Assembly (NCBI GenBank): GCA_024280885.1
Contig: JAJRPF010000015.1
Span: 37,473-101,472 of the forward strand
Direction of reading: 5' to 3'
Source of the DNA: Planctomycetota bacterium
GTDB lineage: Bacteria > Planctomycetota > JAJSAM01 > JAJVHW01
DNA length: 64,000 bases
Positions 45,677 through 55,577 of the stretch are shown piece after piece. Under the pieces are notes generated by a model that did no database searches, was not told the origin of the DNA, and was given only the letters and a program-made list of their open reading frames with translations. Both the position numbers and the translations under genes were made by a program. The stretch's first letter is position 1. Each line of letters begins with the position of its first letter.

Positions 45677-46713
45677 GTCTCGCCCTCCTTTCGCATGACG
45701 ATGGCGAGTTCGCGGGCCAGGACGGTCGCGCCGCCCTCGCCATAGAGCCCACGCCCACGGACGGCCACCATCACGTCGCCGCGCGCCAGTCCCGCAGCGA
45801 GCATGCGGACCTTCGAGCGGAAGGTCTTCAGAGCCTTCCCCGTCGCGGCGTCGCGCTCCAGAACCAACGTGTCTCGGAGTCGCAGAACGCTCGCGAGGCT
45901 CTTCCCGGAGAGGTCGTGCGCCTTGAACGTCGCACGGCATAGATCCAAGAACGCCTTGCGACGCGCCGCGACGGCGACGTCGTCTTCGCCGGGCATCGCG
46001 CGAAACCGCTTGTGGAGTAACGCATCGACGGCGTCCGCGTCTTCCGCGAGCACCGCGAGTACCACGCGACCGAGGAGCGTCTTGCCCTCGCGTTCCAGCT
46101 CCGGCAACTCCGCTAAGGTGGCGAACGGATCGGGTTTCGTTTCGTCCAGCGCATCGATGGCGGCGAAGAGCGGCGTACCCTCCAGTTCGCGGGCCACGCG
46201 GTAGTCGCGATCGACGTGCCGCAGGATGCCTTCCTTGTCGATCAGGAACACGCTGCGCATCGCGACGCCGCCGGTGGGGGAAGGCACATGCACCCCGTAC
46301 GTCTTCGCAATCGCGAGTTTGGCATCCGCGAGCAATGGGAACGTCAGGCCGAGCGTCTTGGCGAAGCGGGCATGCGTGGCCGCGTCGTCCCCGCTGAGTG
46401 CCAGCAGCTTCACTCCATGGCTCTCGAGCCGACTCTGGTGCTGGCGAAAGCTCGTCAACTCGGTCGTGCAGACCCGGCTGAAGTCCTTCGGGTAGAACGC
46501 CAGGAGGACGCTCGACTCGCCTTTGAATTCGGCGAGGCTGACTTCGGAGCCATCCTGGTCCACGAGCTTGAAGACGGGGGCGGGGTCGCCGACGCCAGGC
46601 TCGTTCTCGCCGGCCGAAATGACGGCTGTGGTCAGCGCGCCGACCGCAGCAACCGCGCACGCCGTTGCCGCGAGGAAGCGGACGACTCGTCGTTGTGGGT
46701 GTGTCATATCCAT
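45646..46713 (-). CDS. Exported peroxiredoxin (AhpC/TSA, Bcp-like) with C-terminal domain
   Basis: A 355-aa protein with an N-terminal membrane/signal segment (residues 10-33). The thioredoxin-fold part is Bcp-like: FYPKDFSRVCTTELTSFRQHQ with peroxidatic Cys82, then LLALSGDDAATHARFAKTLGLTFPLLAD and SVFLIDKEGILRHVDRDY. The resolving cysteine is not obvious. After about residue 190 a second domain resembles NTF2/SnoaL-like folds (AEDADAVDALLHKRF ... IVMRKEGETWKIAELSGR). It probably reduces peroxides in the periplasm. Start codons at 46713 and 46707 are equally possible. Confidence 0.8.
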   Translation of the reverse strand: MDMTHPQRRVVRFLAATACAVAAVGALTTAVISAGENEPGVGDPAPVFKLVDQDGSEVSLAEFKGESSVLLAFYPKDFSRVCTTELTSFRQHQSRLESHGVKLLALSGDDAATHARFAKTLGLTFPLLADAKLAIAKTYGVHVPSPTGGVAMRSVFLIDKEGILRHVDRDYRVARELEGTPLFAAIDALDETKPDPFATLAELPELEREGKTLLGRVVLAVLAEDADAVDALLHKRFRAMPGEDDVAVAARRKAFLDLCRATFKAHDLSGKSLASVLRLRDTLVLERDAATGKALKTFRSKVRMLAAGLARGDVMVAVRGRGLYGEGGATVLARELAIVMRKEGETWKIAELSGR

Positions 46714-46958
46714 GCGGCTGCGAGGATACCCCGCCTGGCCCGCTCGGCGCACGCTGTCCCGGGAGAGTTGTGGTGACCGGCGTCGCGCGAGACCATTGGT
46801 TGTCGAAAATCATGGAGCAACCGGTAGCGACGTTCGTCCGTTCCATGGATGGTGGGATCGCGTTCGGCGACTTCGGAGGTCGTCGGGATGCGCGGATCGA
46901 CGCGCGATCCACGCACTTCCCTGAGATGAGAGAGATGGATGAGAGAGAAGGAACTCAC

Positions 46959-49031
46959 GTGACCGCACGGCTGTTGCCCATCGCGCTGCTGCTTGCCCTC
47001 CTGGCTCCCACGGCGATCGGTCAAGACGGGTCCGGACGCCCGTTGCCGTTCTCGGACGATCAACTGCCGCCGCCGCCTCTTCCGCAGCCGCTCGACCGTC
47101 ACTTCAAGGGTGAACTACTCGCCTTCGACGGGGAGCGGATCGAGCTGCGGTGGGATTGGAGTGACGCGGAGCAGCTTGCGGATTTCGACGCATTCGTGCC
47201 GGTCCGCAAGGGGTTGCGTGGGAGCTTTTCGGTCGCCGACGGCCGGCTCATCGGTCGCGGCACCGCAGGCATCCGTATCCGACTCGGTTACCTCTCCGAC
47301 TTGCATGTCGCGACAGACGCCACGCTGACCGTTCCCCACGATCTCGGCGTCGTACTCTCGAAGCCGGATGTCTCCGACGAGTCGATTCTGTGTCTCGTGC
47401 AGGATCGCTTCTTCACCAACTTCGACAAGGCGGCGGGCAACGCCAATATGATCAACAAGATGGGGGGCATCCCGCCGTCCACCCCGGGAGTCACCGAGTT
47501 CCGTTACGTGGATCGGAAGCAGGCGCCGACCCTCGAGCGCGGTGCGCACGTGACGTTCGATGTCGTGCGTTCGGGAGCCACCACGCGCTTCACGATCACG
47601 CCCGACGGCGAGGACGCCGTTGACTTCGCGGGCAAGGACCCGGATGCGGCGATGACGCATTTCTCGCCGGGGCTCTACGTCGCTGGCGGCGGCGCCGAGT
47701 TCGGGCCGCTGACCATCGACGGCGTGATCGATCGCGAGTGGTGCGCGGATCACGACGTACTACCTCATATCGCCGGCAACCTGCTGCACCCCGGCAACCG
47801 TTTCAAGGGCGCCGACAAGCGTTCCGCCGCGATGGTCGAGCGCTTCCTCGCGCAGGGCCCCGACACGCCCGAGAAGCAGGTCGTCAGTGCAGGGAGGATC
47901 GCCGCGCTCGTCGGGAAGGATTCACTTGCACTTGTGATCCGCATGCGGGCGGCCGAGGCGCTGACCGAGAAGGGGCTCGCCGACGGCACCGTGGTGGAGG
48001 CCATCGCACACCTGCTGGACGGCAAGGATCGCCCCTCGCGGCTACTCGCATGGCAGGTGCTACGGCCGCAGTTGCCGTGGCACTTCCGCTACGACGTAGA
48101 CGGCGAGAAGGTCGATCGTCGCGAAGCGGCGCTGCTCATCGCGGACTACTTTCAACGGCGCGACGACGCACTCGCGCAGGGCAAGATCTTCGTTGACGGT
48201 TATTGGCACACGCCCGCGCGGGCCGATGCGCTGCGTGGCGAATTCTCGACCGCCTGGGATTGGCGCAGCCCGCGCATCCGGTTGCGTACCAACATGAAGC
48301 GCGTGTGGGCGACGTGGTACTTCAACGCACTCGAGGCGGCGTACGCCGAGCTCGTCAGCGTGATGGGGCAAGAGCCGCCGCCGGAGCAGCTTCCGCTCTC
48401 GGTGCTCGTGTTCGACAAGCCCGAGGACTTCAAGGCGTTCTGCGAGAAGAACGGGTACGCGGAGAAGGCAGCGTGGGGCCGTTTCGTCGACCTGGAGAAG
48501 AATTGCGCGTTCGTGACATTCGAGGGCGAGCCGCGCGCGCCGTACTGGGCCGTGGGGCAGCTGTCGAAAGTCTTCCTGCGGCGCTCGTCGGGCCGCTACT
48601 GGCCGGTCTGGTACGACGAGGGCCGCTCGTCGTGGTTCGGGAATCCAACGTACGGGACGTCGAAGTGGGACGGCGGCGCGTTGACCGTCGGGATGCAGGC
48701 CGAGGGCTACGAGGCGCAGCTTCTGCGAGCCGCCGCGCAGGGCGGAGATCTCGACCAAGTATCCCACTTCATGGCCCGTGATCCCCGCGATCTCGACAAG
48801 GCGCAGCGGCGGACGTGGTACGCCCAGGCGTGGGCATTGCACCATTGGTTCATGGTCGAGGCACCCGAGGAGATCCAGAAGCGCTTCGGTCGTTGGCTGG
48901 TCGCGATGCAGCGCGAAGAGTACGCGCCGAGCAAGGTCGATGCCGCCGGGCGCAAGCTCTACCACACGATCTTCGCGGGCAAGATGGAGCGTGTGGATGA
49001 GCTCTTTCTGGCCTGGGCGAAGACGCTCTGA
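46959..49031 (+). CDS. Secreted protein with a metallopeptidase-like domain lacking HExxH
   Basis: A 690-aa protein. The GTG at 46959 is chosen because AAGGA lies 7 nt upstream and a clean signal peptide follows (ARLLPIALLLALLAPTAIG). A beta-sandwich (about 40-260) and a helical-repeat segment (about 290-400) precede a C-terminal domain like DUF1570/peptidase-MA proteins: LPLSVLVFDKPEDFKAFCEKNG, then WPVWYDEGRSSWFGNP, which matches the WLDEGLAEYF-type motif of that fold with Glu554. The place where HExxH should be (about 529) reads WAVGQLSK. Catalysis is therefore doubtful and a binding role likely. Confidence 0.62.
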   Translation: MTARLLPIALLLALLAPTAIGQDGSGRPLPFSDDQLPPPPLPQPLDRHFKGELLAFDGERIELRWDWSDAEQLADFDAFVPVRKGLRGSFSVADGRLIGRGTAGIRIRLGYLSDLHVATDATLTVPHDLGVVLSKPDVSDESILCLVQDRFFTNFDKAAGNANMINKMGGIPPSTPGVTEFRYVDRKQAPTLERGAHVTFDVVRSGATTRFTITPDGEDAVDFAGKDPDAAMTHFSPGLYVAGGGAEFGPLTIDGVIDREWCADHDVLPHIAGNLLHPGNRFKGADKRSAAMVERFLAQGPDTPEKQVVSAGRIAALVGKDSLALVIRMRAAEALTEKGLADGTVVEAIAHLLDGKDRPSRLLAWQVLRPQLPWHFRYDVDGEKVDRREAALLIADYFQRRDDALAQGKIFVDGYWHTPARADALRGEFSTAWDWRSPRIRLRTNMKRVWATWYFNALEAAYAELVSVMGQEPPPEQLPLSVLVFDKPEDFKAFCEKNGYAEKAAWGRFVDLEKNCAFVTFEGEPRAPYWAVGQLSKVFLRRSSGRYWPVWYDEGRSSWFGNPTYGTSKWDGGALTVGMQAEGYEAQLLRAAAQGGDLDQVSHFMARDPRDLDKAQRRTWYAQAWALHHWFMVEAPEEIQKRFGRWLVAMQREEYAPSKVDAAGRKLYHTIFAGKMERVDELFLAWAKTL

Positions 49032-49193
49032 GCGCGGGCGAGCAGCCCGAATTCGGCCGCAAATCGTGCGTGGCGCGCGCGCAGCAAGCCCGCTGCATGC
49101 GACTCAGGTCACGCCTCCCTCCAACCTGGCGCGGTAGGGTCTGGCAGCCTTAGACCTGAGATTTCGGACCAGACTCCGCGAGAATGCCGGGTC

Positions 49194-50249
49194 ATGACTG
49201 CCACGACGTCACCCACCCAGACTCCCGCCACCCGCGAAGCCCTGCGCGCCGAGATCGATCGGCTGCGTCGGGAGAAGAACGCGGTCATCCTGGCGCACTA
49301 TTATCAGGAGGGCGACATCCAGGACGTGGCGGATTACGTCGGCGACAGCCTGGGACTCGCGCAGCAGGCCGCGAAGACCGACGCCGACGTCATCGTGTTC
49401 GCGGGTGTGCACTTCATGGCCGAGACCGCGAAGGTGCTCAATCCCGGCAAGACCGTGGTGGTGCCGGATCTCGATGCCGGGTGCTCCCTCGACGAGAGCG
49501 CGCCGGCCGACGAATTCGAGGCGTGGGTGAACGCGCACCCCGGCGCAACGGTCATCAGTTACATCAACTGCTCGGCCGCCGTGAAGGCGCTCTCCGACAT
49601 CATCTGCACGTCCAGCAACGCCGAGAAGGTCGTGAATTCTGTTCCCGAGGGAACACCGATCCTCTTCGCGCCCGACGAGCATCTCGGCAACTGGTTGAAG
49701 AGCCGGACCGGTCGCGACATGACGCTCTGGCCGGGGCGCTGCATGGTCCACGATGCGTTCGCCGTCGAGCAACTCGAGCGGTTGATGGACAGCTACCCCG
49801 ACGCCGAGGTGATCGCGCATCCCGAGTGCCCGCCCGACATTCTCGAGTTGGCCGGCTTCGTCGGTTCGACGTCGAAGTTGATCGGTCGTGTGGCCGCCGA
49901 TCCGTCGCGTCCGTACATCGTTGCGACCGAGTCGGGGCTGCTGCACGAGATCCGACGTCAGGTGCCGAACGCGAAGGTCATTCCGCTCCCGCCGTCGCGC
50001 AGCAACGTGCTTGGCGCGATGACGGGGGCGAGCATCCCCGCCGCCGGTCCAAAGGGCGCAGGCGGAGTCGTACTCGACGTCGATCCGGAGCACGGTTGCG
50101 CATGCGCCATCTGCCCGCACATGCGCAAGAACACGCTGGAGAAACTCTACCTCTGTCTGCGCGACTTGACGCCGACGCTGGAGCTCGAGCAGTCCCTCTC
50201 CGAGCGCGCGCTGCTGCCGATCGCGCGCATGCTGGAGATCTCTGCGTGA
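49194..50249 (+). CDS. nadA: Quinolinate synthase NadA
   Basis: A 351-aa enzyme that condenses iminoaspartate with dihydroxyacetone phosphate to quinolinate for NAD synthesis. NAVILAHYYQEGDIQDVADYVGDSLGLAQ is diagnostic. The three 4Fe-4S cysteines are in YINCSAAVK (Cys126), HPECPPDI (Cys212) and CAICPHMRKNTLEKLYLCL. Ahead of the last cysteine there is an extra segment (RSNVLGAMTGASIPAAGPKG and more) not usual in the family. nadB and nadC are not in the window; moaA overlaps the stop by 4 nt. Confidence 0.93.
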   Translation: MTATTSPTQTPATREALRAEIDRLRREKNAVILAHYYQEGDIQDVADYVGDSLGLAQQAAKTDADVIVFAGVHFMAETAKVLNPGKTVVVPDLDAGCSLDESAPADEFEAWVNAHPGATVISYINCSAAVKALSDIICTSSNAEKVVNSVPEGTPILFAPDEHLGNWLKSRTGRDMTLWPGRCMVHDAFAVEQLERLMDSYPDAEVIAHPECPPDILELAGFVGSTSKLIGRVAADPSRPYIVATESGLLHEIRRQVPNAKVIPLPPSRSNVLGAMTGASIPAAGPKGAGGVVLDVDPEHGCACAICPHMRKNTLEKLYLCLRDLTPTLELEQSLSERALLPIARMLEISA

Positions 50250-51313
50250 CAGTCGAGAGCGATCTGCGCACCGGCGAGGATGCTCACACGGCGGAGACGC
50301 CGACGCGGGCGGGACCGCGTGATCGCTTCGGACGTGTGATCGACTACCTCCGCATCTCGATCACCGATCGCTGCAATCTGCGCTGTGTGTATTGCATGCC
50401 GCTCACGGCTCCCGATCTCGCCGAGGGGAGCCATTTGCTCACGGCCGACGAGATCGAGACCGTCGTTCGTTGTGCGACGTCGATCGGCTTCCGGAAGTTC
50501 CGTCTGACCGGTGGCGAACCGACGCTGCGGAGCGATCTGGTCGACATCTGTCGCAGGATCTCGTCGACGCCGGGCGTCGCGGATCTCTCCCTGACGACGA
50601 ATGCGATCCGCATGCCGGAACTCGCTGAGGATCTCGTCGAGGCCGGACTGCGGCGTGTGAACGTGCATGTCGACTCGCTCTCGGCGGTCACGCTGCCGCG
50701 CGTCATGCGACTCGGCAGCGTAGAGAAGATCCTCGCGGGGATCGCCGCCGCCGAGGCCGCCGGCCTGACACCGATCAAGCTGAACATCGTCGTCACGCGG
50801 GACTTCAACGACTCCGAGGTTGCGCAGCTTGCCCGGCTCACGCTGGAGCGCGACTGGCACGTACGCTTCATCGAGCTGATGCCGCTTGGCTCGTCGTCCG
50901 AGGCGCGTCTCTCGGTCACCAACTACGTCAGCAACGTCGACACGCGGGCGCGCATCGAGCGGGAACTCGGAGCGCTTCAGGCCGTGCCGTCGGACAACCC
51001 GAGTGACGAATGCGACAACTTCCGCGTCGCCGGTGCGCCGGGTGTCGTTGGTTTCATCTCGCCGGTTAGCAAGCCCTACTGCGGCGGCTGCAATCGCATG
51101 CGCATGACGGCCGACGGCCGCTTCCATCTCTGTCTTCTGAACGACGATGAGCTCGACGTCCGCGCCGCGCTCCGTGCCGATGCACCGCAGGCCGATCGCG
51201 AGGAGCGCATCACGCAGATCCTCCTCGCCGCTGTCTCGGGCAAGCCGACCGGGCACCGACTTGCTGACGGATTGCACACGCGCGGCAAGCGCATGCACCA
51301 GATCGGCGGGTAG
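50246..51313 (+). CDS. moaA: GTP 3',8-cyclase MoaA
   Basis: A 355-aa radical-SAM enzyme of molybdenum cofactor synthesis, from a GTG that overlaps the nadA stop (GTGA). The N-terminal cluster CNLRCVYC (Cys43, Cys47, Cys50) follows DYLRISITDR; TGGEPTLRSDL is the SAM-binding GGEP. The second cluster is in YCGGCNRMRMTADGRFHLCLL. The protein ends with the conserved Gly-Gly tail (MHQIGG) needed for activity. The long N-terminus before residue 28 is unusual, but no better start is visible. Confidence 0.93.
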   Translation: MTVESDLRTGEDAHTAETPTRAGPRDRFGRVIDYLRISITDRCNLRCVYCMPLTAPDLAEGSHLLTADEIETVVRCATSIGFRKFRLTGGEPTLRSDLVDICRRISSTPGVADLSLTTNAIRMPELAEDLVEAGLRRVNVHVDSLSAVTLPRVMRLGSVEKILAGIAAAEAAGLTPIKLNIVVTRDFNDSEVAQLARLTLERDWHVRFIELMPLGSSSEARLSVTNYVSNVDTRARIERELGALQAVPSDNPSDECDNFRVAGAPGVVGFISPVSKPYCGGCNRMRMTADGRFHLCLLNDDELDVRAALRADAPQADREERITQILLAAVSGKPTGHRLADGLHTRGKRMHQIGG

Positions 51314-51367
51314 TCGCTCCGAGTCTCTGGGGAGTGCCGTCGTCGCCATCCTGGCTAGTCGAGCAGG

Positions 51368-53845
51368 TCAGCGTTTCGTGACCAGCGCGAGCGGCGGCGG
51401 GCGAATGCCGAAGATGAGCTCGACGTTGCGCTCGTTGTTCTTCGGATCATTGACCCCGAAGAAGAAGGTGCCGTCGCGCACGACGGCGCCGACGACCACG
51501 TCACCGACGACTGAGAAGCGTCCGTTGCTCGAGACCTTCACGGCAAACGAGTCGAACAACGGTCCCTCGACCTCGATCGCGATCCCGCTCGGGTCAGATT
51601 CGTTGCGGGCCGCGCACACTCCCAAGAAGTCCAATTCGGTGGCGCGTCCACGGCCGTCGAACTCGACCACGCTCTCGTTCCCGCAGAGCGAGAAGTCGCC
51701 GATCAAGATCGGGCCGATCGAGGGCGCCAACGTCTCGTAGGTCGTCGGCTCGAATTCGATGCTGAACAAGCGCTGGACGCCGTCCAGGATCGCCTTCGAT
51801 GCCCCGACAGTCTGCCGCATGGCGACGAAGATGACCTGCCCGTCCTCGAGTGGTATGGAGTCGCTGCCGATCATCACGCGGCCGCCTTCGCCGGGCATGA
51901 GGATGAACGAGTCCGCGTCGCCGTCCTGTGCGTCGCCGTCCTCGAGGAAGATCAACGCACCTTCGCGAAGGCCGTCATCTCCCGTCCCGACGCGCACGCT
52001 GCCCTGGATCGTGAAGCGTTGCTTCGTCGTCGTGAAGTCGCTGCCGGGTACGAACTCGGACACGCGTTGATCGAGTGTGATCGACCACGTTCCGTCGGCG
52101 CGCAGTGTCAGTTCGCCGAAGAGGCGTGAGAGCGAGACCTGAAGCGGTCCGACGCCGACGTCCCCGGGCGCGGCAATCTCGGCACCACCCATGTGATAAC
52201 TACCCGCGAGAGCGGCGAGGGTCGGGCTCAGTTCCTTGCGAATGGCGATCGCGATGGAAGCGGCGCCGGGGCGGTTGTCGCCGACGGCTCCGCCCACCAG
52301 ATACGCGCCGTCCTCGCTCACCGTGAGCGCGCTCGCCGAGTCACCGCTCTCGTCCGGGAAATCAAGAATGATCGTCTGTCCGTCGGGCTCGTAGTCCCAC
52401 TCGCCGAGGTCGCCGCCGCTTCCCGACTCCACTCTCGGGAACGATCCGATGCCATTCTGATCGTGCGTCCACGAGATGCTGCGGAATTCGGAGCTCTGCG
52501 AACTCGCGCGCCGCTCACCGCGGGGACCGAGAGTCACACTCCCGAGTGTCATGTCGATGTTGCGATCGCGACTGTCGGACGCCGCTGTTTGGTCCGGCAC
52601 CAATTCGATCGCGAAGCCCATGAACCAGTACTCAGATCCATTCAGATCCGGCGAGCCGCGTGGCACGAAGGGCATGAATGTCGAGAACCCGCTTGTCTGG
52701 AACGTCATCGTGCCGGTCTCCACGTTGACCGAAGTCGGCGTGATGATCTCGGTCGCTCCCGACGCGCTGCGGCGCACGATGCGCAGGTCGGTCAGCGGGT
52801 CCGTTCCGACGGGTAGGGAAGATGCGTCGAAACGCAAGACGATCGTCGCGTTGCTCCGGAACTCGAGCCCTTCAGGGCCGAAGAGGACGGCTTCGCCCGC
52901 GGCCTGCTGCGTGTCGCGATCGGGAAGGCGCACCGGATCGGCTGTCGAGACGCTGATCGGTGTCGGCCCGGTGAGCGCACCCGGCGGCACTGTGAGCAGG
53001 ACGCCGTCGATGGGGCTCGAAGCGTCGTCGATTGCGACCACGCCGCCGATCCCGCTGACAGCACGGACGAGGACTGTCTCGCCACCGTCCGGCGCGCCGC
53101 GCGAAGCTCCGCGCACGTCGAGCTTCAGCTTGCGCACCTTCGGCGGCTTGATCTTGGTCGCGACGGAAATGGTCCCGGCACTCGCTGCCGTATTCGTGAG
53201 TGCGATGCTGAGATCGCCGCCTGCGTCGTCGCCGAGCGCAACCTTGACCGTGTGCTGATTGCCCTTCGGACCGGGCAGGTCGGAGACGTCGATCCCCGCC
53301 ACGGTAACGACGCGTGGGAGAGCCGCGTCGCCCTTCGGAACGGTCGCTTTCACGGTGAGCGATGATCCGGCGAGAGCCGCGACCGTGACCTCCCCTGAGG
53401 CGCCCGCAGCGAGTGCGATTGAGCGCGTGATCGTCTTGGCGGGACTCGCTTTCAGCTTCAGCGAGTACTCGCCCGTGCCGGTCGCCGTGATCTCAAGCCG
53501 GTAGCTCCCCGTCTGCGCGAGGGGCAGTTTCTTCACCGCGATCTTCTTGCCCTTGTCGATCAGCTTCGCGGCTCCGTCGAGCGCGACCAGCGACCCATCT
53601 GGCGCGAAGAGCGAGAGCGTGAAGTCAAGCGGCGCCTTCTTCTTGGCGGCTACCGAGAGCGAGAGCAACGACCCGGCGCCAGCGTCGAAGCGGAAGATGT
53701 CCACGTCGCCCTCGGGAGCGAGCGAGCCGCTGACCTTCGCATTCCCGCCGATCTCGGCATCGACGCCGGCGAGAGCGGCGCTGCAGAGCGCGATTGCGGC
53801 GATGAGCGCGATCGCGTGGACGCATGCGTGACTTCGATGGTGCAA
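51368..53845 (-). CDS. Secreted protein with N-terminal PPC-like domain
   Basis: An 825-aa protein. The TTG at 53845 has GGAGATCATC upstream and precedes a signal peptide (VHAIALIAAIALCSAALAG); no ATG or GTG gives a better start, so the start is a guess. Residues about 28-125 form a PPC-like beta domain (GSLAPEGDVDIFRFDAGAGSLLSLSVAAKK, LAQTGSYRLEITATGTGEYSLKLKA). A ZU5-like/Ig-like segment follows (GGVVAIDDASSPIDGVLLTVPPGALTGPTPISVST). The C-terminal 400 residues consist of beta repeats without a known family. The same PPC-like domain starts the subtilase at 55794. Confidence 0.62.
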   Translation of the reverse strand: MHHRSHACVHAIALIAAIALCSAALAGVDAEIGGNAKVSGSLAPEGDVDIFRFDAGAGSLLSLSVAAKKKAPLDFTLSLFAPDGSLVALDGAAKLIDKGKKIAVKKLPLAQTGSYRLEITATGTGEYSLKLKASPAKTITRSIALAAGASGEVTVAALAGSSLTVKATVPKGDAALPRVVTVAGIDVSDLPGPKGNQHTVKVALGDDAGGDLSIALTNTAASAGTISVATKIKPPKVRKLKLDVRGASRGAPDGGETVLVRAVSGIGGVVAIDDASSPIDGVLLTVPPGALTGPTPISVSTADPVRLPDRDTQQAAGEAVLFGPEGLEFRSNATIVLRFDASSLPVGTDPLTDLRIVRRSASGATEIITPTSVNVETGTMTFQTSGFSTFMPFVPRGSPDLNGSEYWFMGFAIELVPDQTAASDSRDRNIDMTLGSVTLGPRGERRASSQSSEFRSISWTHDQNGIGSFPRVESGSGGDLGEWDYEPDGQTIILDFPDESGDSASALTVSEDGAYLVGGAVGDNRPGAASIAIAIRKELSPTLAALAGSYHMGGAEIAAPGDVGVGPLQVSLSRLFGELTLRADGTWSITLDQRVSEFVPGSDFTTTKQRFTIQGSVRVGTGDDGLREGALIFLEDGDAQDGDADSFILMPGEGGRVMIGSDSIPLEDGQVIFVAMRQTVGASKAILDGVQRLFSIEFEPTTYETLAPSIGPILIGDFSLCGNESVVEFDGRGRATELDFLGVCAARNESDPSGIAIEVEGPLFDSFAVKVSSNGRFSVVGDVVVGAVVRDGTFFFGVNDPKNNERNVELIFGIRPPPLALVTKR

Positions 53846-54002
53846 GATGATCTCCAACGTGCGCGGGTGTGAACGCTCGCGGGACAGAGTAGCCGGACAC
53901 GCGCGATCATCCGAGCGCACGGGCTGCCCGGGAGACGGCACGGTACGTCGGGCTGTCGCGTTGCTCCCGAGAACTCTCGCCCTCGTCCAGTACCCTTCGC
54001 GC

Positions 54003-55577
54003 GTGGAGCCGCACGATACCAGTGACACCGACACCGACACCGCAGGCTCGTCGGAGGCGGTTGAGCCGTGGACGCTGGAGGAGCGCCCGGACGGCTTCGT
54101 CTTCGAGTTCCACGGCGCGCGCCGTCTGGTTGGGCGCCTCGTGGCGACCGCGACTGCCATCGCTTTGGAGATCGCATTCGTCATCCTCGTCGTCGAGTTC
54201 GTACGCGCCACCGGCCGCCCGGTGGTACCCATCGGCGTCGGGGTCTTCTCCGTGAGCGCCGGTCCGTTCTACCTGCGCCTGCGCCGCATATGGACCCCGG
54301 CCGAGACGTTCGCTGTCAGCGGGCAACGTCTCACCCACAGGTACTTCGGGAGTCGCAAGGAGGCGTCGCGGTCGCTCCATCTTGGTGCCGAAGTGGAGAT
54401 CGAGCAGGAGCCGACGTACCTCGCCGACGGACTCGTGAGCCCCAGGGAGGCTCCGTTTGCATTGACGCTTCACACCGACGGACGAACGCTCGGCATCGGT
54501 GCCGGCGTATCGGCCGCGGATGCCGAGCGACTCGTCGTCGAGATCGGTCGGCGCATCGCCCCGGAGCGGCGCCCGGTTCCGGGGCGTCCGGGTGTCGTGC
54601 GCCGAATTCTACTCCCCGTCGAGGCTGGCGGCGCGCGTCAGCAGCGCTACTTGGGTCAGCAGCGAAGCGCAACTCTCGGCGCAGCGGGAGTGCCGGTGTT
54701 CGTCTGCCTCGTGGTGGCCGTCATCATGCTCTCTTTCGGTGCCGTGTTCGTCCTCGAGTACTTCGTCACCGGTAGGGGGATCAGCGAGAAGGAGGCGTTC
54801 CTACTCTTGGTCGGACTCGTCGGGGTCTCGAAGTTCGCGCCACGTCCTGGTCTGCTCGCGTGGTGGCGGCGAAGTCAGTCCCCCGCAGCCTGGAACGCTG
54901 ACTCGGCGCAGCGGAACGGACCCCGGACGTGGCACCGCACTTGGCGCGACGGTCCCGTACGACGTTCGGCCCTTCGCCGCATGCTGAGCACGCGTGCCAT
55001 GGTCACCCTTCCCGGCATCGTCGTCGTACTTGCCTGGATCGGCGCACCTGAGTCTCTGGCTCTGACTCTCCTCGCCCTCGCAGGGGTGGTCTGCGCGATG
55101 CTGCCCATGACCGTGTACCTGTGGCAGCTTGCGTTCTCGGGCACTACCGAGGTCTCTGCCGCCGCGCCGCCGCTCGTGCCGGGCGAACGTGCGGAGATCC
55201 ACTTCGCGCTACATCGCGGGGCCGCGGCGTTCGAATCGATCGCCTTCCGACTCGTCCGCGTCGAACTCCGCCGTTCCGGTCGGTTACGGTCCCGCAAGTA
55301 CTGGACGACGCACGAGGGCGTCTACCATCTCCCGCCGGACACGCCACCTCCCGGCCCGAGCGAAGAAGTGCCGACGTTCTTCGACATACCGGCCGACGCG
55401 GGCGGCACCGACGAAGGCGCCACGCCAATCGTTCGCTGGTTCCTCGAAGTCCGCGGCGTGACCTCCGCGGGCCCCTATATAGAGGTCTTCCAGGTACCCG
55501 TCTTTGATCCCGTCGTCGACGCCGCTGCCGGCGATACGGAGCCAGGACAACTTCGGCAGAGTTCGGCGCATCTGTAA
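54003..55577 (+). CDS. Membrane protein of unknown function, C-terminus from an inverted repeat
   Basis: About 524 aa from a GTG at 54003; an ATG at 53847 is possible but would overlap the divergent gene start. Two helices at about residues 47-67 and 71-86, two at 235-260 and 280-296, and two at 345-380 frame cytoplasmic beta-rich parts (PAETFAVSGQRLTHRYFGSRKEASRSLHLG, a PH-like pattern). The final soluble domain (GERAEIHFALHRGAAAFESIAFRLVRVELRR) is arrestin-like. The last 15 or so codons and the stop come from the 34-bp inverted repeat at 55533-55631, so the original C-terminus was probably different. Confidence 0.6.
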   Translation: MEPHDTSDTDTDTAGSSEAVEPWTLEERPDGFVFEFHGARRLVGRLVATATAIALEIAFVILVVEFVRATGRPVVPIGVGVFSVSAGPFYLRLRRIWTPAETFAVSGQRLTHRYFGSRKEASRSLHLGAEVEIEQEPTYLADGLVSPREAPFALTLHTDGRTLGIGAGVSAADAERLVVEIGRRIAPERRPVPGRPGVVRRILLPVEAGGARQQRYLGQQRSATLGAAGVPVFVCLVVAVIMLSFGAVFVLEYFVTGRGISEKEAFLLLVGLVGVSKFAPRPGLLAWWRRSQSPAAWNADSAQRNGPRTWHRTWRDGPVRRSALRRMLSTRAMVTLPGIVVVLAWIGAPESLALTLLALAGVVCAMLPMTVYLWQLAFSGTTEVSAAAPPLVPGERAEIHFALHRGAAAFESIAFRLVRVELRRSGRLRSRKYWTTHEGVYHLPPDTPPPGPSEEVPTFFDIPADAGGTDEGATPIVRWFLEVRGVTSAGPYIEVFQVPVFDPVVDAAAGDTEPGQLRQSSAHL

